Shown here: positions 10,764-18,424 of the stretch, one piece after another
Layout of the letters: each line of letters begins with the position of its first letter
Numbering within the stretch: the stretch's first letter is position 1
Assembly: GCF_028291745.1 (NCBI RefSeq)
Contig: NZ_JAQGNQ010000146.1
Location: 1 to 40,302 of the forward strand
Direction of reading: 5' to 3'
Length of the DNA: 40,302 bases
Source of the DNA: Ramlibacter sp.
Lineage (GTDB): Bacteria > Pseudomonadota > Gammaproteobacteria > Burkholderiales > Burkholderiaceae_C
Position numbers and translations under genes: made by a program
Notes under the pieces: generated by a model
Told to the model about the DNA's origin: nothing
Seen by the model: only the letters and a program-made list of their open reading frames with translations
Database searches by the model: none

Positions 10764-11234
10764 ATGGCAACCCTCACTTCCAGCAACGCCCTGTACACCC
10801 GATCCGCGGACGGCAGCGGGCTCGCGCTCACGCCGGCGCAGAACGCGCTCACGCTGGTCGGCCGCGTGCTGATCGCCCTGTTGTTCGTGCCCGCGGGCTG
10901 GGGCAAGCTCATGGGCTTCTCGGGTGTGGTGGGCTACATCAGCTCCAAGGGCGTGCCGCTGCCGCAGGTGTGTGCCGCGATCGCGGTCTGCGCCGAACTG
11001 GGCCTGGGCCTGATGCTGCTGCTGGGGATCCAGACGCGCTGGGCCGCACTGGGGCTGGCACTCTTCACCGTCGTGATCACGCCGATCTTCCACAACTTCT
11101 GGGCTTCGCCGGAAGCGGCGGTGGCGGCGCAGAAGATGAACTTCTTCAAGAACTGCGCCATCGCCGGCGGACTGATGGCGTTTGCTGCCTTCGGTGGCGG
11201 TGCGTTCAGCGTCGACGGCCGGCGCCGCGCGTGA
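10764..11234 (+). CDS. DoxX family membrane protein
   Basis: The 156-residue inner-membrane protein belongs to the DoxX family, small four-helix proteins linked to quinone/thiol oxidoreductases. Hydrophobic helices are near residues 30-52 (LTLVGRVLIALLFVPAGWGK), 70-90 (CAAIAVCAELGLGLMLLLG), 93-110 (WAALGLALFTVVITPIF) and 130-148 (NCAIAGGLMAFAAFGGGAF). The conserved first-helix end GWGKLMGF and the segment ITPIFHNFW are typical. AAGGAG precedes the ATG. It lies 36 bases after the pirin gene, across a run of nine T, and belongs to the same operon. A role passing electrons between quinone and the flavodoxin-like neighbour is inferred only. Confidence 0.93.
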   Translation: MATLTSSNALYTRSADGSGLALTPAQNALTLVGRVLIALLFVPAGWGKLMGFSGVVGYISSKGVPLPQVCAAIAVCAELGLGLMLLLGIQTRWAALGLALFTVVITPIFHNFWASPEAAVAAQKMNFFKNCAIAGGLMAFAAFGGGAFSVDGRRRA

Positions 11235-11252
11235 GGCTCGCCGCATCTCCGG

Positions 11253-11270
11253 CTCGCCCCGATGGGCGAG
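11253..11270 (+). terminator. Hairpin after doxX
   Basis: CTCGCCC (11253-11259) pairs with GGGCGAG (11264-11270) around a 4-base loop, 18 bases after the DoxX stop. No T-run follows, so it may only attenuate read-through into the flavodoxin gene. Confidence 0.35.
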
Positions 11271-11291
11271 TCGGTTGATGCATTGGAAATC

Positions 11292-11410
11292 TGAACGCAG
11301 AAGACGCAGAGGCGGGAACCGAAGACGCAGAAGAAAAACTGGATCAAGCGACATCGTCTGCTGCGATCCTTCTGCGTGTTCGGTTTTCCTTTCTGCGACT
11401 TCTGCGTTCA
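11292..11410. repeat. Inverted intergenic repeat, family C
   Basis: The block starts TGAACGCAGAAGACGCAGA and ends with its inverse, CTTCTGCGTTCA (to 11410), with more inner copies of the ACGCAGAAG/CTTCTGCGT theme. It fills the 228-base gap between doxX and the flavodoxin gene. Repeats of this TTCTGCGTTC type are, from memory, common between genes in Comamonadaceae. It would form a long stem in the operon transcript. No reading frame across it looks coding. Confidence 0.65.
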
Positions 11411-11462
11411 AAGCGCCTTGCCCAGGCACAAGCCAGCAACCCACCCACAAGGACCGCCGCCC

Positions 11463-12017
11463 ATGGCGAATCTCGTCGTCGTCTACCACTCCGGCTACGG
11501 CCATACGCAGCGCCTGGCGCAGGCCGTCGCCGAGGGCGCGGGCGCGCGCCTGCTGGCCATCGATGCCGAGGGCAACCTGCCCGACGGCGGCTGGGAGCAA
11601 CTGGCGCAGGCCGATGCCATCCTGTTCGGCTCGCCCACCACCATGGGCGGGCCGAGCTGGCAATTCAAGAAGTTCGCCGACGCCAGTTCGAAGCCCTGGT
11701 TCAGCCAGGGCTGGAAGGACAAGATGTTTGCCGGCTTCACCAACAGCGGCAGCATCAACGGCGACAAGTCCAGCACGATGTACTACTTCTTCACCCTCGC
11801 CATGCAGCACGGCGGGGTGTGGGTGGGCAACGGCATGATGCCGGCCAACAGCAAGGCGGCACAGCGCAACGACGTCAACTGGATCGGCACTTTCGCCGGT
11901 GCCGCGGCGCAGTCGCCGGCGGATGCCTCGCCGGCGGAGATGCTGCCCGGCGACCTGGAAACCGGCCGGCAATTCGGGCAGCGGGTGGCGCACGCCGCGC
12001 AGCGCTGGACGAAGTAA
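11463..12017 (+). CDS. Flavodoxin-family (WrbA-like) NAD(P)H oxidoreductase
   Basis: The 184-residue cytoplasmic flavoprotein has a flavodoxin fold. The FMN phosphate loop YHSGYGHTQRLA is at residues 8-19, followed by FGSPTTMGGPSWQFKKFAD and the NSGSINGDKSST segment of the WrbA/NAD(P)H:quinone oxidoreductase type. Such enzymes reduce quinones by two electrons. The ATG at 11463 is chosen because the fold begins directly there; the frame upstream runs into the family-C repeat. It is third in the pirin-DoxX-flavodoxin-pirin operon and only 9 bases from the second pirin gene. It is probably not the orthologue of E. coli wrbA, so no symbol is given. Confidence 0.92.
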   Translation: MANLVVVYHSGYGHTQRLAQAVAEGAGARLLAIDAEGNLPDGGWEQLAQADAILFGSPTTMGGPSWQFKKFADASSKPWFSQGWKDKMFAGFTNSGSINGDKSSTMYYFFTLAMQHGGVWVGNGMMPANSKAAQRNDVNWIGTFAGAAAQSPADASPAEMLPGDLETGRQFGQRVAHAAQRWTK

Positions 12018-12026
12018 GCTCGCGCC

Positions 12027-12926
12027 ATGCCCATCGCAACACAGCTCACCGGCCGCGAGGCAGACCTGGGAGGCGGCTTCAAGGTTCGTCGGCTGCTGCC
12101 CGACGCGCGCCAGCGCAGCGTCGGCCCGTTCATCTTCTTCGACCACTTCGGCCCCGCCGAGGAATTGCCGGGCGTCAACCACGACGTGCGCCCGCATCCC
12201 CATATCGGGCTGGCCACGGTGACCTACCTGTTCGAAGGCGCGATGATGCATCGCGACAGCCTGGGCACCGCGCAATTGATCGAGCCCGGCGCGCTCAACT
12301 GGATGACCGCGGGGCGCGGCATCGTGCATTCGGAGCGGCGACCCGATCATCTGCGCGAGGTGGGTTTTGTCAATCATGGCCTGCAGCTGTGGACCGCGCT
12401 GCCGCTGCAGCACGAGGAGGCCGAGCCGGCGTTCTCGCACACGCCGGCGGATGCGATTCCCGAGTGCACGGTGGACGATGCGCGCGTGCGCGTGCTGGTG
12501 GGCGAGGCCTTCGGGCTGCGGTCGCCGGTGCCGTCGTTGTCGCCTGCCGTGTATCTCGATATCGCGCTGCCGGCCGGTGGCCGCATGGCCTTGCCGTCGC
12601 TGGCGGCGGAGCTCGCCTTGTATCCCGTGGACGGCGCCATCGAGGTCGATGGCGAGGCCTTGTCCGCGCGCCGCATGGCGGTGCTGCAGCCCGGGCAGGC
12701 CGCCATGCTGTTCGCGCCGGCCGGTGGGCGCGTGGTGCTGGTGGGTGGCGCGCCACTGGATGCGCCGCGGCACTTGTGGTGGAACTTCGTCTCGAGCCGC
12801 AAGGACCGCATCCTGCAGGCCAGTGCGGATTGGGAGGCGATGCGCATGGGGACGGTGCCGGGGGATGACGTGGAGTTCATTCCGTTGCCGCCTACGCGCT
12901 TCACGCCGCCGGAGCCGCGGTCGTAG
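12027..12926 (+). CDS. Pirin family protein (second copy)
   Basis: This 299-residue pirin has metal ligands at the same positions as the first copy: His57 and His59 (RPHPHIGLATVTYLFEG), His101 and Glu103 (GRGIVHSERR). Unlike the first, it is of the longer type, with a full C-terminal cupin (residues ~165-270) ending LWWNFVSSRKDRI, which is typical of the larger pirins. It is the last gene of the operon, nine bases after the flavodoxin gene. Its stop lies 34 bases before a long palindrome that probably ends the transcript. Having two divergent pirins in one operon suggests distinct substrates or a heteromeric partnership; this is inference. Confidence 0.95.
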   Translation: MPIATQLTGREADLGGGFKVRRLLPDARQRSVGPFIFFDHFGPAEELPGVNHDVRPHPHIGLATVTYLFEGAMMHRDSLGTAQLIEPGALNWMTAGRGIVHSERRPDHLREVGFVNHGLQLWTALPLQHEEAEPAFSHTPADAIPECTVDDARVRVLVGEAFGLRSPVPSLSPAVYLDIALPAGGRMALPSLAAELALYPVDGAIEVDGEALSARRMAVLQPGQAAMLFAPAGGRVVLVGGAPLDAPRHLWWNFVSSRKDRILQASADWEAMRMGTVPGDDVEFIPLPPTRFTPPEPRS

Positions 12927-12960
12927 ATGCCATGTGATTGCGCTCGGGCGTGCGGGCTTG

Positions 12961-13033
12961 GTAGGCTGGGCTGCCGAAGGCACCCCAGCGTTTGGGCGCC
13001 GGTCGCTGGGGTGCCTTCGGCAGCCCAGCCTAC
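12961..13033. repeat. 73-bp palindromic repeat, family B, copy 1
   Basis: Two perfect 30-base inverted arms (12961-12990 and 13004-13033) beginning GTAGGCTGGGCTGCCGAAGG flank a 13-base loop. It sits between convergent genes and overlaps the trhO stop codon. A second copy in the same orientation is at 17316-17388, also at a convergent junction. It probably works as a bidirectional terminator. It contains no gene. Confidence 0.85.
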
Positions 13034-13761
13034 GAGCGTTTCAACTCCGCATCCACCGCCTCTCGCTCATCGAACACGAAGCAGGTGCCGTGGAAATGCG
13101 CACCGCCCGTCTCCTCGAAGTACTTCAGGATCCCGCCCTCGAGCTGCCACACGTGCTGCAAGCCCGCCTCCTGCATCACCAGCGCTGCCTTCTCGCAGCG
13201 GATGCCGCCGGTGCAAAAGCTCACCACCGTCTTGCCCTGCAGCTCGGAAAGATGGTCCTGCAAGGCGGCCGGGAAATCGCTGAATTTCCGCAGGTTCCAG
13301 TCGATCGCGCCAGCGAAGCTGCCGTACGCCACCTCGAAGCCGTTGCGGGTGTCCAGCGTCACCACCGGCCGGCCGGCATCGTCGTGGCCCTGGTCCAGCC
13401 AGCGCTTGAGGGTCGCTGCATCCAGCGCCGGCGCCCGGCCCGCCGACGGCCGGATCGCCGGGTGGTTCATTCGGATGATCTCGCGCTTGACCTTCACGCG
13501 CAGCCGCTTGAAGGGCAGCGCCTCGGACCAGCTTTCCTTGACCTGCAGGTCCGCCAGCCGCGCGTCCTCGCGCAGCTGCGCCAGGAAACCGCGCAAATCC
13601 CCGGGGGCAGCGGCCAGGAACAGGTTGATCCCTTCCTCGGCCAGCAGGATCGTGCCCTTGACGCCGCGCTCGCGCGCCTGCGCGAACAGGCGATCGCGCA
13701 GCGCGGACGCGTCGGGCAGCGGCACGAAGCGGTAGCCGGAGACGTTCAGGACATTGTTCAC
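13030..13761 (-). CDS. trhO: tRNA uridine-34 hydroxylase (rhodanese-type, YceA)
   Basis: TrhO hydroxylates uridine 34 of certain tRNAs with molecular oxygen, a step toward cmo5U or mo5U. The 243-residue protein has the N-terminal acylphosphatase-like domain (VKGTILLAEEGINLFLA, KRLRVKVKREII) and a C-terminal rhodanese domain with the family loop SFCTGGIRCEKA. Cys183 is the expected catalytic cysteine and Cys189 is also conserved. Translation appears to begin at GTG (13761, VNNVLNVSGYRF), as no ATG in frame precedes the conserved N-terminus; no strong ribosome-binding site is seen. The gene is divergent from dnaE, and its stop lies inside the family-B palindrome. Confidence 0.94.
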   Translation of the reverse strand: MNNVLNVSGYRFVPLPDASALRDRLFAQARERGVKGTILLAEEGINLFLAAAPGDLRGFLAQLREDARLADLQVKESWSEALPFKRLRVKVKREIIRMNHPAIRPSAGRAPALDAATLKRWLDQGHDDAGRPVVTLDTRNGFEVAYGSFAGAIDWNLRKFSDFPAALQDHLSELQGKTVVSFCTGGIRCEKAALVMQEAGLQHVWQLEGGILKYFEETGGAHFHGTCFVFDEREAVDAELKRS

Positions 13762-13812
13762 GGGGGCGCATTCTAGGCGGCTGTCAAGGGGAGATCGCGC
13801 CTGCCCGTTTCC

Positions 13813-13818
13813 TACAAT
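13813..13818 (+). promoter_or_regulatory. dnaE -10 box at leaderless distance
   Basis: TACAAT, five of six matches to the -10 consensus, ends six bases before the dnaE ATG. A start about seven bases downstream of the box falls on the A of the ATG, which would give a leaderless mRNA. The only Shine-Dalgarno-like bases (GAGG) are two bases from the ATG, too close to work well. Confidence 0.45.
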
Positions 13819-13824
13819 CGAGGC

Positions 13825-16800
13825 ATGTTCGTTCACCTGCGCCTCCACACCGAATTCTCCGTCGTCGACGGCACCAACCGCATCGACGAGATCGTGAAGG
13901 CCGCGGCCGACGATGGCCAGCCGGCGCTGGGCATCAGCGATCTCAACAACCTGTTCGGCGCGATCAAGTTCTACAAGGAGGGCCGCGGCAAGGGTCTCAA
14001 GCCGGTGATCGGCAGCGAGGTCATGCTGCAGGGCGTCGGCCTCGACCCGGCGGCCATCAGCCGCGTCGTGCTGCTGGTGCAGGACCACCGTGGCTACCTG
14101 AACCTGTGCGAGATCCTGGCGCGCGCCTGGACCCGCAACGTCGTGCGCGCGCAGGCCGTGGTCAAGCTCGAATGGCTGCAGGAGCTGGGCCAGGGCCTGC
14201 TGCTGCTGGCCGGCGCGCAGGCCGGGCCGGTGGGCCAGGCCCTGCTGCAGGGCGACGAGAGCCGCGCCTGCGAAGTGGCGCTGCAGCTGGCCGGCATCTT
14301 CCCGCACCGCTTCTACATCGAGCTGCAGCGCGCCGGCCGCAATGACGACGAGACGCACGTCGCCGCCGCCGTGCAACTGGCGGCACGCCTGAACCTGCCG
14401 GTGGTGGCGACGCACCCGGTGCAGTTCACCAAGGCCGACGACTACGAGGCGCACGAGGCGCGCGTGTGCATCTCCGAGGGCGAGATCCTGGGCAACCCGC
14501 GGCGGCCGCGCAAGTTCACCCGCGAGCAGTACTTCAAGACGGCGGCGCAGATGGAGGCCTTGTTCGAGGACCTGCCCTCCGCCGTCGCCAATACGCTGGA
14601 GATCGCGCGCCGCTGCAACCTGGTGCTCGAACTCGGCAAGCCGCGACTGCCCAACTTCCCCACGCCCAACGGCATGCCGGTCGAGGCGTACTTCCGCTTC
14701 GCCTCGCATGAGGGCCTGAAGGAACGCCTGGAGCTGCTGTACCCGAACGAGGCGCAGCGCGAGCAGCAGCGCCCGCGCTACGAGGAGCGCCTGGAGTTCG
14801 AGCTGGGCACCATTCTCAAGATGGGCTTCCCGGGCTACTTCCTGATCGTGGGCGACTTCATCAACTGGGCCAAGAAGAACGGCTGCCCGGTCGGCCCGGG
14901 CCGGGGCTCGGGCGCCGGTTCGCTGGTGGCCTATGCACTGAAGATCACGGACCTCGATCCGCTGCAATACAACCTGCTGTTCGAGCGTTTCCTGAACCCG
15001 GAACGCGTGTCGATGCCCGACTTCGACATCGACTTCTGCCAGGGCAACCGCGACCGCGTGATCGAGTACGTGAAAGAGAAGTACGGGCGCGACGCGGTCT
15101 CGCAGATCGCCACCTTCGGCACGATGGCCGCGCGCGCCGCGGTGCGCGACGTGGGCCGCGTGCTGGACATGAGCTACACCTTCTGCGACGGCATCAGCAA
15201 GCTCATTCCCAACAAGCCGGGCACGCACATCACCATCGCCGATGCGCTGGAGCAGGAGCCCATCCTCAAGGAGCGCTACCAGCGCGAGGACGAGGTCAAG
15301 ACGCTGCTCGATCTGGCGCAGAAGCTCGAGGGCATGACCCGCAACATCGGCATGCACGCCGGCGGCGTGCTGATCGCGCCGGGCAAGCTCACCGACTTCA
15401 CGCCGCTGTACCAGCAACCGGGCAGCGACTCCGCGGTGAGCCAGTACGACAAGGACGACGTGGAGGCCGCCGGCCTCGTGAAGTTCGACTTCCTGGGACT
15501 CGCCACGCTGACCATCCTGGAGCTCGCGCGCGAGTTCATCGTGCGGCGGCATCCGGGCCAGGAGAACTTCAGCTTCGAGACGATCCCGCTCGACGACGTC
15601 CACACCTACCGCCTGTTCACCGACGGCAAGACCGAGGCCGTGTTCCAGTTCGAATCGCGCGGCATGCAGGGCATGCTGCGCGACGCCAAGCCCACGCGCC
15701 TGGAAGACCTGATCGCGTTGAACGCGCTCTATCGCCCGGGCCCCATGGACCTGATCCCCAGCTTCGTGGCCCGCAAGCATGGCCGCGAGACCGTTGAGTA
15801 CCCGCACCCCGCGGTGGCGGAGATGCTGAGCGAGACCTACGGCATCATGGTCTACCAGGACCAGGTGATGCAGACCGCGCAGATCCTGGGCGGCTACTCG
15901 CTGGGTGGCGCCGATCTCTTGCGCCGCGCCATGGGCAAGAAGAAGGCCGAGGAGATGGCCGAGCACCGGGAGCGGTTCCGCGCCGGTGCCGACAAGACGC
16001 ACGGCATCCCGCAGGACAAGGCCGACGAGATCTTCGACCTGATGGAGAAGTTCGCGGGCTACGGCTTCAACAAGTCGCATGCCGCCGCGTACTCGCTGCT
16101 GGCCTATCACACGGCGTGGCTGAAGGTCCATTTCACGGCGGAGTTCTTCTGCGCCAACATGACCATCGAAATGGACAACACCGACAAGCTCAAGGTGTTG
16201 TTCGAGGATGCGCGCAACCGCTTCGGCATCACCTTCGAGCCGCCCAACATCAACCGCGGCACCCATCGCTTCGAGCCGATCTCCAACAAGGAGATCCGCT
16301 ACGGGCTGGGCGCCGTGAAGGGCACGGGCCAGGCCGCCATCGAGGCGATCGTCGCCGCGCGCGAGCAGGGCGGCGCCTTCCAGGGCTTCTACGATTTCTG
16401 CTGCCGCATCGATCGCACGAAGGTGAACAAGCGCACGGTGGAAGCGCTGGTCAAGGCCGGCGCCTTCGACACGCTGCATCTCGATCGTGCGGTGCTGGTG
16501 GCGTCGATCGACCGCGGCTTCGACTTTGCCGCTGCGCAGGATGCCAACGCCAATCAGGGCGGACTGTTCGACCTGGGCGGAGAGGATTCCCACGGCGCCA
16601 GCACGCAGCAGCCGGACCTGGTGGAGGTGACGCCCTGGGGCGTGAAGGAGCGGCTGTCGCAGGAAAAGACGGCGCTGGGCTTCTATCTCTCCGGTCACCT
16701 GTTCGACGAGGTCGAGCGCGAGGTGCGGCGCTTTTGCAAGCGCAGGATCGAGGAACTGGTGGACACGCGCGAGCAGCTGCTGCTGGCTGGCATCGTCACC

Positions 16801-17295
16801 GACCTGCGCGTGATCAACGGCCAACGCGGCAAGCTGGCGCTGTTCAAGCTCGATGACAAGACCGACGTGATCGAGGCCGCGGCGGACGAGTCAGTGTTCA
16901 ACCCGCACCGCGCGTGGTTCAAGGACGACGAGCTGGTGCTGGTGCAGGCCAAGCTGCAGCCCGATCGCTTCTCGGGCGGCTTCCGCTTGAACGTGCAGCA
17001 GATCTGGGACCTGGCCACGGCACGCTGCCGCTTCGGCAAGTACCTGAAGGTCGCGGTGAACGGCTCGGCACCGGACATCGAGCGGCTGGTGCGCGAGTTC
17101 CCGCCGAAGAAGGAAATGACGGAGCAGGGCGAGCTGCTGCGCGGGCTGACGGTGCGCCTCGAGGTGCTGCGCGAGCAGGCGCGGGTGGAACTGCAGCTGG
17201 GCGAGCAGGCGAAGTTCTATCCGACTGATGCGGCGCTCGCGAGCTGGATGGCGCAGGCGCATGGCGGGCAAGCGCAGATCGTGTACGAGGGCTGA
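13825..17295 (+). CDS. dnaE: DNA polymerase III alpha subunit
   Basis: DnaE is the catalytic subunit of the chromosomal replicase. At 1156 residues it has the expected length. The N-terminal PHP domain begins FVHLRLHTEFSVVDG. The polymerase active site is at Asp401 and Asp403 (PDFDIDF) and Asp555 (VKFDFLGL), the same numbers as in E. coli. The motif GPGRGSGAGSLVAYAL and the fingers segment YQDQVMQTAQILGGYSLGGA are intact. A beta-clamp-binding pentapeptide, QGGLF, starts at residue 911. It is followed by an OB-fold (LLLAGIVTDLRVINGQRGKL) and a C-terminal tau-binding region. A -10 box abuts the start codon. It is convergent with the Bug-type gene across a family-B palindrome. Confidence 0.99.
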   Translation: MFVHLRLHTEFSVVDGTNRIDEIVKAAADDGQPALGISDLNNLFGAIKFYKEGRGKGLKPVIGSEVMLQGVGLDPAAISRVVLLVQDHRGYLNLCEILARAWTRNVVRAQAVVKLEWLQELGQGLLLLAGAQAGPVGQALLQGDESRACEVALQLAGIFPHRFYIELQRAGRNDDETHVAAAVQLAARLNLPVVATHPVQFTKADDYEAHEARVCISEGEILGNPRRPRKFTREQYFKTAAQMEALFEDLPSAVANTLEIARRCNLVLELGKPRLPNFPTPNGMPVEAYFRFASHEGLKERLELLYPNEAQREQQRPRYEERLEFELGTILKMGFPGYFLIVGDFINWAKKNGCPVGPGRGSGAGSLVAYALKITDLDPLQYNLLFERFLNPERVSMPDFDIDFCQGNRDRVIEYVKEKYGRDAVSQIATFGTMAARAAVRDVGRVLDMSYTFCDGISKLIPNKPGTHITIADALEQEPILKERYQREDEVKTLLDLAQKLEGMTRNIGMHAGGVLIAPGKLTDFTPLYQQPGSDSAVSQYDKDDVEAAGLVKFDFLGLATLTILELAREFIVRRHPGQENFSFETIPLDDVHTYRLFTDGKTEAVFQFESRGMQGMLRDAKPTRLEDLIALNALYRPGPMDLIPSFVARKHGRETVEYPHPAVAEMLSETYGIMVYQDQVMQTAQILGGYSLGGADLLRRAMGKKKAEEMAEHRERFRAGADKTHGIPQDKADEIFDLMEKFAGYGFNKSHAAAYSLLAYHTAWLKVHFTAEFFCANMTIEMDNTDKLKVLFEDARNRFGITFEPPNINRGTHRFEPISNKEIRYGLGAVKGTGQAAIEAIVAAREQGGAFQGFYDFCCRIDRTKVNKRTVEALVKAGAFDTLHLDRAVLVASIDRGFDFAAAQDANANQGGLFDLGGEDSHGASTQQPDLVEVTPWGVKERLSQEKTALGFYLSGHLFDEVEREVRRFCKRRIEELVDTREQLLLAGIVTDLRVINGQRGKLALFKLDDKTDVIEAAADESVFNPHRAWFKDDELVLVQAKLQPDRFSGGFRLNVQQIWDLATARCRFGKYLKVAVNGSAPDIERLVREFPPKKEMTEQGELLRGLTVRLEVLREQARVELQLGEQAKFYPTDAALASWMAQAHGGQAQIVYEG

Positions 17296-17315
17296 CGCCC
17301 GGCACTGCCGGTCCC

Positions 17316-17388
17316 GTAGGCTGGGCTGCGCGCAGCGCACCCCAGCGATACGCGCAAGCGCTGGGGTGCCTTCGGCAGCCCAGCCTAC
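17316..17388. repeat. 73-bp palindromic repeat, family B, copy 2
   Basis: This element has the same sequence and orientation as the one at 12961-13033: the right arm is identical, while the left arm has GCGCAGC in place of CGAAG-type bases, so the stem is slightly bulged. It starts 21 bases after the dnaE stop and ends 29 bases before the stop of the convergent Bug-type gene. A termination role is inferred from position. Confidence 0.85.
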
Positions 17389-17416
17389 GACCCGCCAAGC
17401 GCGATGGGCAGTCGCC

Positions 17417-18424
17417 TCACCCCTCGATATGCAACCCCGACTCCGCGATCACCCGCTTCCACTGCGAGAAATCCGCGGCGATCTGCCGGGCGAACAGGTC
17501 CGGTGAACTCTTCACCGGGATGGCGCCCGAATTGAGCAGGCGCGCCGTCACCTCCTCGGTCGCCAGCACCTGCCGCAGCGCCGCATCCAGGCGCGACACG
17601 ATGGGCGCGGGCGTCCTGGCCGGGGCCACGAGGCCAACCCAGGAGTTCACGTCCAGGTTCTTCGCTTCCGGGAAGCCCAGCTCCGCCAGCGCAGGCACGT
17701 TCGGCAGCGCGGGCGAGCGCTTCGCACTCGTCACCGCCAGGCCTTTCAGCACGCCGGCGCGGACGTCGCCCGAGGTGGTCGGCACGGCGGCCAGCATCAG
17801 CGGGATCTGCTTGCCCAGCACCTGGACGCGCGCCTCGCCGCCACCGCGGTACGGGATGTGCACGGCGAAGAAGTGCAGGCGCAGCTTGAGCAGCTCCATG
17901 GTGAGATGGCCCGTGCTGCCGATGCCCGCGGTGCCGTAGTCGAACACGCGCGGCCCGTTGCCACCGGCGATCGACCGGTGCGAGAGCGCGATGAATTCGG
18001 CGAAATCGCGCGCCGGAAAGCTCGGGTGGCTCGTGATCAGCACCGGCGAGTCGACCACCTTGCCGATCGGCGCGAACTCGTTGACCGGATCGAAGCCGAT
18101 CGCCGGATTGGCCGCCGGAATGGTGACGTGCGTGCCGTCGAAGGCAACGAGCAGCGTGTACCCGTCCGGCGCAGCGGCAGCGACCATGCGCGTCGCGATG
18201 GCGCCGCCTGCGCCGGTTCGGTTCTCCACCACCACGTTCTGTCCCAGCACCTCGCCCAGCCGCGGCGCGATGATGCGGGCCGTGAGGTCGGCGATGCCGC
18301 CGGGGGCCAGCCCCACGACCAGTCGCACCGGCTTGCTGGGATAGGGATCCTGCGCCCGCACGCCGGCCGCGCCGAGCACGCCGCTGGCCAGCAGGCCCTG
18401 CATGACGCAGCGGCGGCGGATCAT
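17417..18424 (-). CDS. Bug-type tripartite tricarboxylate transporter binding protein
   Basis: The 335-residue periplasmic solute-binding protein is of the Bug/TctC family, which is greatly expanded in Burkholderiales. The signal peptide (residues 1-24) has an Arg-rich start, MIRRR, and ends GVRAQ. The mature protein opens YPSKPVRLVVGLAPGGIADL, the carboxylate-binding loop, then AAPDGYTLLVAF, IPYRGGGEA and GLAVTSAKRSPALPNVPALA, all typical. The ligand is unknown. The start overlaps the dioxygenase stop by four bases (ATGA). No TctA or TctB membrane components are in the window, as is common for Bug proteins. The dioxygenase neighbour suggests the ligand may be a carboxylate or sulfonate that the enzyme oxidises. 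Confidence 0.95.
   Translation of the reverse strand: MIRRRCVMQGLLASGVLGAAGVRAQDPYPSKPVRLVVGLAPGGIADLTARIIAPRLGEVLGQNVVVENRTGAGGAIATRMVAAAAPDGYTLLVAFDGTHVTIPAANPAIGFDPVNEFAPIGKVVDSPVLITSHPSFPARDFAEFIALSHRSIAGGNGPRVFDYGTAGIGSTGHLTMELLKLRLHFFAVHIPYRGGGEARVQVLGKQIPLMLAAVPTTSGDVRAGVLKGLAVTSAKRSPALPNVPALAELGFPEAKNLDVNSWVGLVAPARTPAPIVSRLDAALRQVLATEEVTARLLNSGAIPVKSSPDLFARQIAADFSQWKRVIAESGLHIEG

Noticed and set aside
9990..12983. A 997-codon minus-strand open frame opposite the pirin/DoxX/flavodoxin operon
   Set aside because: Four conserved genes on the plus strand explain the region. The antisense frame shows no family motifs.
13030..16824. A 1264-codon open frame on the minus strand opposite dnaE
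   Set aside because: It is antisense to a fully conserved dnaE. Only its last 243 codons (trhO) match a protein family; the rest is a His/Arg/Ala-rich shadow caused by high GC.
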